Shown: positions 52,097 through 62,143, counted from the first letter of the stretch. The stretch is 64,000 bases of DNA from an uncultured Clostridia bacterium (GCA_947366895.1 CANBBP010000002.1:62001-126000), one strand, 5' to 3'. Numbers and translations are program-made. Notes: generated by a model not told the origin, from the letters alone.

Positions 52097-53041
52097 ATGT
52101 ATGATAATGGGTTATTAAAACATTTTGAAGATAATTCAACCAGTGGTGGATTTTTAAATGTTGGTCGTGAAGGCTTTATAAAAAATTTAGATACAATAAT
52201 TTCTAAAACTTCAAAATGTATTGTAGGAGACCATTCCTTTTATTCTAAAACACATAATTCAAATGGCACCCTTAATAAACTTCAAGCAGATGCTGAAATA
52301 TTGTTAAGCCAACTTTATGCAAAGGCAGGAATTAATAGTTCAATATATTTACCAGCAGAAAGCCATGGCGGAAAATTTTTATTGTGCGATGATGTTGAAA
52401 AATCAAATGTTTTACTTGCTTGTGATTTCTTATCAAAAAGATTTCAATCAAGTAGGCAAAGGGTAAGACCTTTTTTATCAAGCGATAAGCATGGTATTAA
52501 TCCAAGTAGATGTTTAACTTTACATGCAATGCAACAACAAACTAAAATGAGAATTTTAGATACTGCAAGTTTTAATACTGATAGACATCTTGCGAATTTC
52601 TTTTATACTCTTGAAAGAAGAGCCTCTGAATCAAGAGAGCAAAATGATGAGGATAAGTCTATGGCAGGTCAAATTATGGATTATTTTAAATCGTTAAAAC
52701 CTGATAAGGCTGATGATATAGTTGCTATAGATTTTGAGTCTAGTGGTAAAAATGTTGCCAAAATGCAAAATGGTTATAAATACGGAGATATGTTTGACGG
52801 ATATATGAATGACTTTCAAAGAGGGCTAATGAAGAGACCTGAAATGATAGATGAATTTAAAAATAATGAGGCTCTTGCTGAACTTATTGATAAAGAAGAT
52901 TTTGCAGAGGTTATTGGTTCACTAAATCCTAGTGAGGTGGCACAGGATATTAAAGCTACCATAGGTTATGAAGTAGATAGTGGTTTTGTAGATACTTTAT
53001 CAAAATCTTATGATGATATGGCTGAAATTCTTGCTCAGTAA
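52097..53041 (+). CDS. Tandem paralog 3: putative atypical kinase-like protein
   Basis: MYDNGLLKHF; FYSK; ADAEILLSQLYAKAG; LDTASFNTDRHLANFFY; VAIDFESSG; FAEVIGSLNPSEVAQDIK; tataggagg upstream. Confidence 0.6.
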   Translation: MYDNGLLKHFEDNSTSGGFLNVGREGFIKNLDTIISKTSKCIVGDHSFYSKTHNSNGTLNKLQADAEILLSQLYAKAGINSSIYLPAESHGGKFLLCDDVEKSNVLLACDFLSKRFQSSRQRVRPFLSSDKHGINPSRCLTLHAMQQQTKMRILDTASFNTDRHLANFFYTLERRASESREQNDEDKSMAGQIMDYFKSLKPDKADDIVAIDFESSGKNVAKMQNGYKYGDMFDGYMNDFQRGLMKRPEMIDEFKNNEALAELIDKEDFAEVIGSLNPSEVAQDIKATIGYEVDSGFVDTLSKSYDDMAEILAQ

Positions 53042-53113
53042 ATGTAAATTAATTTATAAAAAGAACCAAAATAATTTATAAATTAAATTATACTCTTAAG
53101 GAAAAATAATTTT

Positions 53114-54088
53114 ATGTTTGATAATGGTTTATTAAAATATTATAGAGATTTAAAAAGTGAGAATGGGGTTTTATCAACTGATTTTTTAAGTTTATCTGAA
53201 AGTTTGCCTAAAACTGATTTTGATATTAAAGTAGTAGAAATAGATGGAAAATCCTATTATGTAAAATCTACCAATAGAGAAAATTACCCTTATTCTTCTA
53301 AGAAAAGTAAATATAAAATGGATTCAGAAATATTGTTAAGTCAAATATATTCAAGAACTGGTATTGAAAGTGCTATATATTTGCCTCTATTACATGGGAA
53401 TAGACAATATTTAATTAGTGATGATGTTAAAAATAAAAGAGTGGTAACAGCAAACGCACATTTAAATTCTTATTTAGCAGGTACTGGAGTTCGTGCAATT
53501 CCATTTTTAAAAGATAATAAAAATTTTGTAGTTGAACCAGAAAATGTTTTAAATGAGAATACTATGCAACAACAAACAAAAATGCGAATTTTAGATACTG
53601 CAAGTTATAATACAGATAGACATCCTCTCAATTTTTTTTATAAGTTAAGTCATTCTTTACAAGAACCGCCAAAAGATCTAGAAGAAATGTTTTCAGGATT
53701 AAAAAGTCCTAAAATTAGTTCACAAATAATGAGATATTATAGAAATTTATTACCCAATATAGCGACAGATGTTGTAAGCATAGATTACGGAGCAAGTGGA
53801 ACAATAATGTCTGATATAGCACAAGATAAACAAAATTCAGACACTTTATATGAAAATGATTTTGGTTATGTTTCTTTATCAAGAGAAAATATGATTAATG
53901 AAATAGAAACAAATGAACAGCTTGCACAACTTATAGATAAAAAGGATTTAGCCGAGGTTATAGGTTCGATTAATCCTAGTTTAGTGGCACAAGATGTTAA
54001 AGATACTATAGGCTATGAAGTGGATAGCAGTTTAGTTGATATATTGTCAAAGTCTTATGATGACATGGCAGAAACATTACTTAAATAA
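53114..54088 (+). CDS. Tandem paralog 4: putative atypical kinase-like protein
   Basis: MFDNGLLKYY; YYVK; MDSEILLSQIYSRTG; LDTASYNTDRHPLNFFY; VSIDYGASG; LAEVIGSINPSLVAQDVK. Confidence 0.6.
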   Translation: MFDNGLLKYYRDLKSENGVLSTDFLSLSESLPKTDFDIKVVEIDGKSYYVKSTNRENYPYSSKKSKYKMDSEILLSQIYSRTGIESAIYLPLLHGNRQYLISDDVKNKRVVTANAHLNSYLAGTGVRAIPFLKDNKNFVVEPENVLNENTMQQQTKMRILDTASYNTDRHPLNFFYKLSHSLQEPPKDLEEMFSGLKSPKISSQIMRYYRNLLPNIATDVVSIDYGASGTIMSDIAQDKQNSDTLYENDFGYVSLSRENMINEIETNEQLAQLIDKKDLAEVIGSINPSLVAQDVKDTIGYEVDSSLVDILSKSYDDMAETLLK

Positions 54089-54176
54089 TAATAAGTAAAA
54101 TATTAAAGACAAAAATATAAATTAAATAACCATAATATTTGGTTATTTTAATAAGTAAAAAATAAGGAAATATAAT

Positions 54177-55103
54177 ATGTATGATAATGGACTTTTAAAA
54201 TATTATAGAGAAAAAGCTTATAAAGATGGTGTATTAATATGTGAAGATATTCCTGGTTTGAAACATAGAGGTGGGTTAGGAAGAATAAGTATATTTGATG
54301 TAGATGGTCATAAATTTTATACAAAGGTTTCATCTTATAGTTGCGGTTCTCCTAAAAGAATGCAAGATGCGGAAGTTTTAATTAGTCAGATATATAATAA
54401 AGCGGGCATTAAAAGTGCTATATATTTACCTGCCTCAATGTTTTCTTCTTCAGATATGGTAATATCTAATGATATTCAATCTAGTTCTGTTATATTAGCG
54501 GAAGATTTTTTGGACAAAGTTAATAAAGAATCTTTTTATTATTTGCCAAATTTTTTATTTCCAGGCATAGAAGATGTAGACATGTCTAAACATTTTACAA
54601 CCCATGCATTACAACAACAAACCAAGTTACGTATATATGATATTGCAAGTTATAATACTGATAGACATCAAGGAAATTTCTTTTATGAGTTAGAGCAAGA
54701 AACTCAAACTCTAGATTCAGGCAATAGACAAACTGCACAATCTAATATGTCAAATAGGGCAGATGACATTGTTGTTATTGATAGTGAACAAAGCGGACTT
54801 ATTAGTCATAGTATATTAGATTCTATGGGAGATTCACAAGATGAAGGTTCTATAGCAACTTTTTATTATAATGATTTTTATAATGGAAGGTTAGATAGAG
54901 ATGCTATTTTAAAACAATTAAGAGACAATGAACATCTTGCCGATTTATTAAACAAATCAGAACTAGCTGAGGAGATGGGGGCTATTAGTCCAAAAAGTGT
55001 TGCTCAAGATATTAAAGATACTATTGGTTATGAGGTAGAACCTAAGTATGTTGATTTTTTAGAAAAAAGTTATGATGAGGTAGCAGAAACATTAATTAAA
55101 TAG
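54177..55103 (+). CDS. Tandem paralog 5: putative atypical kinase-like protein
   Basis: MYDNGLLKYY; FYTK; QDAEVLISQIYNKAG; YDIASYNTDRHQGNFFY; VVIDSEQSG; LAEEMGAISPKSVAQDIK. Confidence 0.6.
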   Translation: MYDNGLLKYYREKAYKDGVLICEDIPGLKHRGGLGRISIFDVDGHKFYTKVSSYSCGSPKRMQDAEVLISQIYNKAGIKSAIYLPASMFSSSDMVISNDIQSSSVILAEDFLDKVNKESFYYLPNFLFPGIEDVDMSKHFTTHALQQQTKLRIYDIASYNTDRHQGNFFYELEQETQTLDSGNRQTAQSNMSNRADDIVVIDSEQSGLISHSILDSMGDSQDEGSIATFYYNDFYNGRLDRDAILKQLRDNEHLADLLNKSELAEEMGAISPKSVAQDIKDTIGYEVEPKYVDFLEKSYDEVAETLIK

Positions 55104-55140
55104 AAAATATAAATTGATTAATAAACATTAATTCTAAAAT

Positions 55141-55167
55141 AAAAAAGAGTATTTTAATACTCTTTTT
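55141..55167. terminator. Intrinsic terminator between the paralog array and the SLOG gene
   Basis: AAAAAAGAGTATTttAATACTCTTTTT. Confidence 0.75.
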
Positions 55168-55170
55168 ATA

Positions 55171-55683
55171 TTATGGTTTTATTATTTTAATCTTAATACC
55201 TTTTTCTTTTGCAAGTTTAATAGTGTTTCTTGTACCTCCTGCACTGCCATTATAACAGGCTATACAAAATGCTGAATTTTCTATCATATATTTATTTCTA
55301 TCATTCATACATGTTCTTGTATAATTTTTAGACAATATAAATATTTCATCACATTTATTTAATAAATTTTTATATCGTTGTTGTTGAGACTGTTTCCACC
55401 TAATTTCTAGATTAAGACAAGGAATAATAGCGATAATCTTAATATGCTCATATTCACATCTTAATTCAAGTAATATTTCTATGGCTATCATGTCAAAACC
55501 TTCTGCCATGCCAGTAAGAAAATAAGTTATATCTTCCTTTTCAATTGCATTAATAAAAACTTTTTTACAAACTTTTTTAAAAGCCTTACAACTATTGCTT
55601 TCTTCATTGTAGCCCCATGGCAATCCTTTTGGTCTATGTCCTGTTAAACATAAAGTTTTTTCTTTTTTGAATTTTATATTCAT
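55171..55683 (-). CDS. SLOG/DUF1273 (YpsA-like) family protein
   Basis: 'TLCLTGHRPKGLPWGYNEES', 'YFLTGMAEGFDMIAIEILLEL', 'RNKYMIENSAFCIACYNGSAGGTRNTIKLAKEKGI'. Confidence 0.85.
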   Translation of the reverse strand: MNIKFKKEKTLCLTGHRPKGLPWGYNEESNSCKAFKKVCKKVFINAIEKEDITYFLTGMAEGFDMIAIEILLELRCEYEHIKIIAIIPCLNLEIRWKQSQQQRYKNLLNKCDEIFILSKNYTRTCMNDRNKYMIENSAFCIACYNGSAGGTRNTIKLAKEKGIKIKIIKP

Positions 55684-55708
55684 AGTAATATCCTTTTAAT
55701 TTTTAAAA

Positions 55709-55745
55709 GGGTAATAATTACCCACTTTCACATATATTAGGGTAA
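55709..55745. promoter_or_regulatory. Candidate operator between divergent SLOG and XRE genes
   Basis: Perfect palindrome GGGTAATAATTACCC (55709-55723) plus half-site GGGTAA (55740-55745). Confidence 0.5.
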
Positions 55746-55776
55746 ATGTGGCACAATGTCAAGTAGGGAATGATAT

Positions 55777-55983
55777 ATGAAAGATTATTGTGCAAGGTTA
55801 ATAGAATTAAGAAAAGAAAATTCATATACACAAGACTATGTAGCAAATTATTTGAAAATTGATCGTTCAAATTATAGTAAATATGAATTAGGGAAGTTAG
55901 AACTTAATATAGATATGCTAATTGCTTTATCGAAATTATATAATGTTACTACAGATTATATTCTTTGTTTAACTGATTATTAA
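55777..55983 (+). CDS. XRE-family HTH regulator
   Basis: 'CARLIELRKENSYTQDYVANYLKIDRSNYSKYELGKLELNIDMLIALSKLYNVTTDYIL'. Confidence 0.9.
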   Translation: MKDYCARLIELRKENSYTQDYVANYLKIDRSNYSKYELGKLELNIDMLIALSKLYNVTTDYILCLTDY

Positions 55984-56001
55984 TTTTATAAACGGGTAAA
56001 A

Positions 56002-56247
56002 ATAAAATTAGAAAATACAATAACAAAGAGAATTTATGAATTATGTAAAGAAAGAGACATAACAATAAATAAATTAGCAACAATTTCAGGGTTACAAGCA
56101 GGAACTATAAAAAGTATTATATATTGTAAAAGTAAAAATACTGGATTAAGAACAATACTAGATATTTGCGAAGCATTAGGAATGACAATTTTTGATTTTT
56201 TTGATAATGATATTTTTAAATCACATGATATAGAGGGTAGTTATTAA
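56002..56247 (+). pseudogene. XRE-like HTH frame lacking a canonical start codon (ATA where ATG expected)
   Basis: Manual translation 'IKLENTITKRIYELCKERDITINKLATISGLQAGTIKSIIYCKSKNTGLRTILDICEALGMTIFDFFDNDIFKSHDIEGSY*'; no ATG/GTG/TTG between the upstream in-frame stop (55981-55983) and the domain. Confidence 0.65.
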
Positions 56248-56307
56248 AGTTAAGGGGGTATTATACTTTAACTTTTTTATTTTCAGGAGAAATTGTGAAA
56301 GTATATT

Positions 56308-56394
56308 ATATATTTGAAAACTTTACCCATGACAATGGTTGATTTTTTTAAGGATAATTCTTTTAAGGTACACGATATAAGGGAAAATTATTAA
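56308..56394 (+). pseudogene. C-terminal remnant of another XRE HTH copy
   Basis: 'IYLKTLPMTMVDFFKDNSFKVHDIRENY*' parallels 'ICEALGMTIFDFFDNDIFKSHDIEGSY*' of the upstream frame. Confidence 0.65.
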
Positions 56395-56421
56395 AAAAAA
56401 TAAAAAGTTGGCACAAATTTG

Positions 56422-56480
56422 TTGACTTTTTATTTTTAATGCATATAATAGTGCTAGCACTCAATATTAAAGAGTGCTAA
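56422..56480 (+). promoter_or_regulatory. hrcA operon promoter with CIRCE operator
   Basis: TTGACT (56422-56427), TATAAT (56444-56449); CIRCE cTAGCACTC-AATATTAAA-GAGTGCTAA at 56454-56480 (one mismatch to consensus). Confidence 0.95.
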
Positions 56481-56579
56481 CAAATGTTTACAAATTTTGC
56501 TAAAAACATATTAAATTATATTTAATTTGGTAATAAATATTAGTAAATTGTAAATTAGTTAAAATGAAAAAGGAGGCTT

Positions 56580-57614
56580 ATGGAAGAAAGTTCTTTGCCA
56601 GCATTATCTAATAGAAGAAAAAATATACTATTTAATGCTATTGATAATTATATTAAGCAAGCTAGTCCTATCACAAGCCTACTTGTTCAGCAAACAGAGT
56701 TTCACGATATATCAACAGCAACAATTCGTAATGAACTCAACACTCTTGAGGCGATGGGATATTTAAAACAATTACACACATCTAGTGGGAGAGTGCCTAC
56801 AACTAAAGGATATCGATTTTTTGTAAATGAAATTTTAAGTTCCGCTAGTTATAATCAACAGGCACTTGAAGGTATAAAATCTCAAATGTTTTCAAGAACA
56901 AGAAATTTAAGTGAAATCGTTGAGGGAATTTCAAAAGCAATTTCAAATACAACTAATTATCCAACTGTTGTTATGATTGATGGACTTGATAACCTAATAG
57001 TAAAAAACATTCAGATTATGTTTATGATAAGTGGTCAAGTATTAGTTTTAGTTGATACAAATGCAGGAGCAATTTCAAATACTGTAACAGCTCCTTCAAA
57101 TGTCACCAAACAAGATTGTGATAATGCTTCTCAAATTTTTACTGATATATTTCGTGAAAAAAGCATCAATTTTATGATGCAAAATATGCAAACCTTTAAT
57201 GAAAGCATTCAAATAAGTATGCAAAAGTATGAGGAAGTTTTTAAACTTGTGTTGTCGGTTTTAAATTCTTGCCAAAATAATACTAGTAGTAATGTTTCAA
57301 ATAAAGGTTTAATTAAAATGCTAGAAAGCAATGATTTTAGTTCAGTAGAAAAAGCCAAAAATATTTTACAAGTATTAGATGATAAACAAAGTTTGCATGA
57401 TGTTTTTGATACTTCAAATGAAGAGGGTATAACTGTTAAAATTGGAAAAGAAAATAATGTTAAAGAACTTAATGAATGTGCAGTTATAAAAGCTCCTCTT
57501 ATTCTAGATGGCAAAAAAGTAGCAACGGTTGGAGTTATAGGTCCTGAAAGAATTGATTATGCAACAGTTGCTAGTGTCCTAAAATATATAGCAGATGAAC
57601 TTAAAAAACAATAA
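56580..57614 (+). CDS. hrcA: Heat-inducible transcription repressor HrcA
   Basis: 'LSNRRKNILFNAIDNYIKQASPITSLLVQQ...ISTATIRNELNTLEAMGYLKQLHTSSGRVPTTKGYRFFV'; CIRCE upstream. Confidence 0.95.
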   Translation: MEESSLPALSNRRKNILFNAIDNYIKQASPITSLLVQQTEFHDISTATIRNELNTLEAMGYLKQLHTSSGRVPTTKGYRFFVNEILSSASYNQQALEGIKSQMFSRTRNLSEIVEGISKAISNTTNYPTVVMIDGLDNLIVKNIQIMFMISGQVLVLVDTNAGAISNTVTAPSNVTKQDCDNASQIFTDIFREKSINFMMQNMQTFNESIQISMQKYEEVFKLVLSVLNSCQNNTSSNVSNKGLIKMLESNDFSSVEKAKNILQVLDDKQSLHDVFDTSNEEGITVKIGKENNVKELNECAVIKAPLILDGKKVATVGVIGPERIDYATVASVLKYIADELKKQ

Positions 57615-57630
57615 AAAAGGAGGGGAGAAA

Positions 57631-58218
57631 ATGAGTGAAAAAAACATGGATAATAAAGAAGAAATTAAAGCTAAAATGAAAGAAAATAAGGAAAAAGCCA
57701 CTTCTACTAAACCAAAGACTGATAATGAAAAAAGTGGGGAAAAAGTAGAAAAAGAAACTTTAAAACAAGATAGCATTCCTACCAGTGAATTTATTAAATT
57801 AAAATATCAATTTGCTGAATTTATTAATAAACATAAGGAATATGAAACAGAATTTGAAAACTACAAAAGAAGAACAAGAGAAGAAATTAAACAAGCAAAA
57901 GAGGATGGCATTTCTCGTGCAGTAGAAGCTATTTTGCCTGCATTAGATTCTTTTAAAAAAGCAAAGAAAATTATCACCGATAAAAGTAGTTTAAGTGGTA
58001 TAAATCTTATTGAAAAGAGCATTTTAAGTGAACTTGAAAAATTAGGCGTAAAACGCATAAATTGCGTAGGAGAGCAATTTAACACTGATTTTCACAATGC
58101 AGTAATGCTTGTTGAAGATAAATCTATAGCTTCTGGAACTATTATTGAAGAACTTGAAGCTGGCTACATGATGGGCGAAAAAGTAATTAAATTTTGTCAG
58201 GTCATAGTAGCAAAATAA
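57631..58218 (+). CDS. grpE: Nucleotide exchange factor GrpE
   Basis: 'EFENYKRRTREEIKQAKEDGISRAVEAILPALDSFKKA'; ATG at 57631 after aggagggg; between hrcA and dnaK. Confidence 0.93.
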   Translation: MSEKNMDNKEEIKAKMKENKEKATSTKPKTDNEKSGEKVEKETLKQDSIPTSEFIKLKYQFAEFINKHKEYETEFENYKRRTREEIKQAKEDGISRAVEAILPALDSFKKAKKIITDKSSLSGINLIEKSILSELEKLGVKRINCVGEQFNTDFHNAVMLVEDKSIASGTIIEELEAGYMMGEKVIKFCQVIVAK

Positions 58219-58284
58219 CTAAAAAATAAAAATAAAAAAAGTGAAATGAAAAGAGTAAAAAATATATAAGGAGATTTTAAAATT

Positions 58285-60135
58285 ATGTCAAAAGTTATAG
58301 GTATAGACTTAGGTACAACAAACTCTTGTGTTGCAGTTATGGAAGGTAAAGAACCAGTTGTTATTGCTAATGCAGAAGGAGATAGAACTACACCTTCAGT
58401 AGTTGCTTTTGCAAAAGGAGAAAGACTTGTAGGTCAAGTTGCAAAACGTCAAGCAATAGTAAATCCTGAAAATACTATAATATCAATTAAAAGAGAAATG
58501 GGTAGCGATTATAGAGTGGATATAGAAGGAAAGAGTTATTCTCCACAAGAAATATCTGCTATGGTTTTACAAAAACTTAAAAAAGATGCAGAAAGTTATT
58601 TAGGAACAAAAGTAACACAAGCTGTAATTACTGTTCCTGCTTATTTTACAGATAGTCAAAGACAAGCAACAAAAGATGCTGGTAAAATTGCAGGCTTAGA
58701 AGTTTTAAGAATTATTAATGAACCAACAGCAGCTTCTCTTGCTTATGGTCTAGATAAACAAGATGGAAAAAATCATAAAATTTTAGTTTATGATCTAGGT
58801 GGTGGTACATTCGATGTTTCTATTCTTGAAATAGGCGAAGGTGTTTTTGAAGTTATTTCAACAGCAGGTGATAACCGTTTAGGTGGTGATGACTTTGATA
58901 AAAGAATTATGGATTTAGTTGTTAATGAATTTAAATCTAAAGAGGGTATTGATTTATCTAAAGATAAACTTGCTATGCAAAGAATTAAAGAAGCAGCAGA
59001 AAAAGCAAAAATCGATTTGTCAAGTGTTACTAAAACTACAATCAACTTACCATTTATTACAGCAGATGCATCTGGCCCAAAACATTTTGAATATGATTTA
59101 AGTAGAGCTAAATTTGATAGTATTACAAGTGACCTTGTTGAAAGAACAAGCCAAGCTGTAAATAAAGCTATTAGTGATAGCAAATTAAGTTTAAGTGAAA
59201 TTGATAAAGTTATTTTAGTTGGTGGTTCAACAAGAATACCAGCAGTTGTTGAAGAAGTTAAGAAAATAACAGGAAAGGAACCATTTAAAGGTATTAATCC
59301 TGATGAATGTGTTGCTTTGGGTGCTGCTATTCAAGGCGGTGTTCTTGCTGGGGAAGTTAAAGATGTTCTTCTTCTTGATGTAACTCCACTTTCATTAGGT
59401 ATTGAAACTTTAGGTGGAATTTTTACAAAATTAATAGAAAGAAATACCACTATACCAACAAAGAAATCTCAGATTTTCTCAACAGCAACTGACAATCAAC
59501 CAGGTGTAGATATCCATGTATTGCAAGGAGAAAGAGAATTTGCTAGTGGAAACAAAACTTTAGGTAGATTTAGTTTAGTTGATATCCCACCTGCCCCTCG
59601 TGGAATCCCTCAAATTGAAGTTACATTTGATATTGATGCAAATGGTATTGTTCATGTATCAGCTAAAGATTTAGGTACAAACAAAGAACAATCTATTACA
59701 ATTACCGCTTCATCTAACTTAAGTGATAAAGATATAGACCAAGCTATTAAAGAAGCAGAAAAATTTGCTGAAGAAGACAAAAAGAAAAAAGAGCTTTTTG
59801 AAACTAAAAATAATGCAGAAAATATGATTATCTCTCTTGAAAAAATGTTAAAAGAAAATGGCGACAAAATTTCTGAAGATGATAAAAATACTCTTCAAAC
59901 TGCAATTGATAAATGTAAAAAAGATATTGAAACAGAAGATGTTGAACAAATTAGAAAAGCACTTGAAGAACTTTCAACAAGTTCAAGTGGTATAATTTCA
60001 AATCTTTATGTTCAGGCTTCAAAAGATGCAAAAGAAAACTCTGAAAATGCTGAAAATAAAGAAGATAAAGATGAAGAAATAATTATTGATGATAAAGATA
60101 AAAAGAAAAATAAAAAAGATAAAGACGAAAAATAA
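58285..60135 (+). CDS. dnaK: Chaperone DnaK
   Basis: '[39 protein letters not shown]', '[18 protein letters not shown]'. Confidence 0.98.
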   Translation: MSKVIGIDLGTTNSCVAVMEGKEPVVIANAEGDRTTPSVVAFAKGERLVGQVAKRQAIVNPENTIISIKREMGSDYRVDIEGKSYSPQEISAMVLQKLKKDAESYLGTKVTQAVITVPAYFTDSQRQATKDAGKIAGLEVLRIINEPTAASLAYGLDKQDGKNHKILVYDLGGGTFDVSILEIGEGVFEVISTAGDNRLGGDDFDKRIMDLVVNEFKSKEGIDLSKDKLAMQRIKEAAEKAKIDLSSVTKTTINLPFITADASGPKHFEYDLSRAKFDSITSDLVERTSQAVNKAISDSKLSLSEIDKVILVGGSTRIPAVVEEVKKITGKEPFKGINPDECVALGAAIQGGVLAGEVKDVLLLDVTPLSLGIETLGGIFTKLIERNTTIPTKKSQIFSTATDNQPGVDIHVLQGEREFASGNKTLGRFSLVDIPPAPRGIPQIEVTFDIDANGIVHVSAKDLGTNKEQSITITASSNLSDKDIDQAIKEAEKFAEEDKKKKELFETKNNAENMIISLEKMLKENGDKISEDDKNTLQTAIDKCKKDIETEDVEQIRKALEELSTSSSGIISNLYVQASKDAKENSENAENKEDKDEEIIIDDKDKKKNKKDKDEK

Positions 60136-60192
60136 TTTCAAATTCTAAAACTTGAAATAGTGTCATATAAAAATAAGAGGTAAAATTTAAGA

Positions 60193-61335
60193 ATGCCAAA
60201 TAAAGATTATTATGACATTTTGGGTGTAAGTAAAAGTGCAAGCCAAGACGATATAAAATCAGCCTACAGAAAGTTGGCAAAGTTGTATCACCCCGACTTG
60301 CACCCAAATGACCCAGAATGTGCAAAAAAATTTAAAGAAGTAAACGAAGCCTATGAAGTTTTAGGTGATAGTGGTAAAAGATCAAACTACGATCAGTTTG
60401 GTTCAGCTAGCGGAAATCCTAACGACTTCTTTGGTGGCTCGAATGGAGCAGGGGGCTTTGGAGGAAGATTTAACACTGGTAGTTTTAGTGGGTTTGAAGA
60501 TATCTTTGATATTTTCTCATCTTTTGGTGGCAGGGAAAGAAAATCTGAGATTCAAGTAACTGGAGAAGATATAGAAGTAAATATAAATTTAAGTTTTAAA
60601 GAGGCAGTTTTTGGTTGTGAAAAAACAATCAAAGTTACCAAATTAGATAAATGTGATTCTTGTAGAGGAACTGGTGCAAAAGATGGAAAAGAATATGAAA
60701 CATGTCCAGATTGTCATGGTTCAGGTCAAGCAAGATATACACAAAATACAATATTTGGGCAAATGGTTAATGTTGGGCCATGTAAAACTTGTAACGCAAC
60801 TGGAAAAATTGTTAAAACTAAATGTCCACATTGTAATGGTAAAGGTAATATAAAAACTCAACAAGAAATTAAAATTAAAATACCGGCAGGTATAGATAAC
60901 GACCAAACAATGACTATGAGAGGTAAGGGCAATGCTTCCGTTAGAAATGGCCCCAATGGTGATTTGCTTATAAATGTATCAGTAGAGCAACATCCTTTAT
61001 TAGTACGTGATGGTTATAATTTATTGCTTGATTTACCAATTCCATTTACAACCGCCTGTTTAGGTGGAAAAGTTAAAATACCAACTACTGAAGGTTTCTA
61101 CGATTTAACAATACCATCTTTAACTCAACCAAATACTGTATTTAAGCTTAAGAATAAAGGAATAAAATATCTACAAAAAGATGTCTATGGCGATTTAATA
61201 GTTACTGTTAGAATAGAAATGCCAAAAGATATTTCAAAATATGAAAAGGAACTTGTTGAAAAATTAGATGATAACATTTCTTTATCTTCTTATAAAAAGT
61301 TTAAAACTTATCAAGATAAACTTTCAAAATTATAA
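60193..61335 (+). CDS. dnaJ: Chaperone DnaJ
   Basis: J domain '[34 protein letters not shown]', CxxCxGxG zinc repeats. Confidence 0.97.
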   Translation: MPNKDYYDILGVSKSASQDDIKSAYRKLAKLYHPDLHPNDPECAKKFKEVNEAYEVLGDSGKRSNYDQFGSASGNPNDFFGGSNGAGGFGGRFNTGSFSGFEDIFDIFSSFGGRERKSEIQVTGEDIEVNINLSFKEAVFGCEKTIKVTKLDKCDSCRGTGAKDGKEYETCPDCHGSGQARYTQNTIFGQMVNVGPCKTCNATGKIVKTKCPHCNGKGNIKTQQEIKIKIPAGIDNDQTMTMRGKGNASVRNGPNGDLLINVSVEQHPLLVRDGYNLLLDLPIPFTTACLGGKVKIPTTEGFYDLTIPSLTQPNTVFKLKNKGIKYLQKDVYGDLIVTVRIEMPKDISKYEKELVEKLDDNISLSSYKKFKTYQDKLSKL

Positions 61336-61350
61336 ATAATATTAAAGCAT

Positions 61351-61387
61351 AAAAAACACTTTATAAATTAGATAAAGTGTTTTTTTA
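61351..61387. terminator. Intrinsic terminator
   Basis: AAAAAACACTTTATaaattagATAAAGTGTTTTTTT. Confidence 0.85.
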
Positions 61388-61412
61388 TTTTATATAATTT
61401 TAAAAATAGTTT

Positions 61413-61952
61413 TTATTCTTCTTTAAACTTTTTTGTTTCTTTTGCTGGTTTGTCATGAAGTTTTTTTTCAGTTTCTTCTATCTTTTCACGCATTTTTTCG
61501 TTTTCAGTATAAATATAAGGTTTCAATTTTTCAATGTTGCGTTCTTCTAAGCTTAAAACTGATTTTGCTAAATTAACAAGTTCTTTCTTGCATTTTTTAC
61601 TATCAGCCAAAACTTTCATTAAATCTAAAACTCCCATTGTTGAGCCTAGTATATTTATACTTGCAATTTTAGTATCAGATTTATCCATTAACATTGCCAT
61701 ATTTACACTCATCCACATTCTAGCTTTTTTAAAAAAATTATTATCGCAAAGTTCAATTTCGTAAACTCTTGCTAAATCTTCACAAGTTTCGCTTAATCCA
61801 TCATAGTCCTTAAATTGTAATTTAAGTTCTTTTTTTAAACGACTATCTGTGATTTTATCTATTACATTATTTATTGCTTGCTTTGCTGTTTGTAAATTGT
61901 GATAAATAGAAAGTACAAGTTCTGTATTCATTTCTTTTTGAGATTTTGGCAT
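61413..61952 (-). CDS. Hypothetical helical protein, possibly ferritin-like/DUF2383-like
   Basis: Helical, 'NLQTAKQAINNVIDKITDSRLKKELKLQFKDYDGLSETCEDLARVYEIEL'; assignment weak. Confidence 0.6.
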   Translation of the reverse strand: MPKSQKEMNTELVLSIYHNLQTAKQAINNVIDKITDSRLKKELKLQFKDYDGLSETCEDLARVYEIELCDNNFFKKARMWMSVNMAMLMDKSDTKIASINILGSTMGVLDLMKVLADSKKCKKELVNLAKSVLSLEERNIEKLKPYIYTENEKMREKIEETEKKLHDKPAKETKKFKEE

Positions 61953-62143
61953 AATATTTTTCTCCTAATTATATTGTGTGAAACTCTATAAAAAATATTC
62001 AATTATTTTTTTATTTTTAATTGATGTGTTTTTAAAAATAGCCTAAATAATTATTAAATAATAATTTTGTTGTTGAAAATAAAAAATGCAACAACTTAAT
62101 AGAATTTTTCTCTTTTTTATTATTCTTAAGTTTATATTTAGAG

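Noticed and set aside
58788-59183. 131-aa minus-strand ORF inside dnaK
   Set aside because: Antisense to a highly conserved gene; no independent support.
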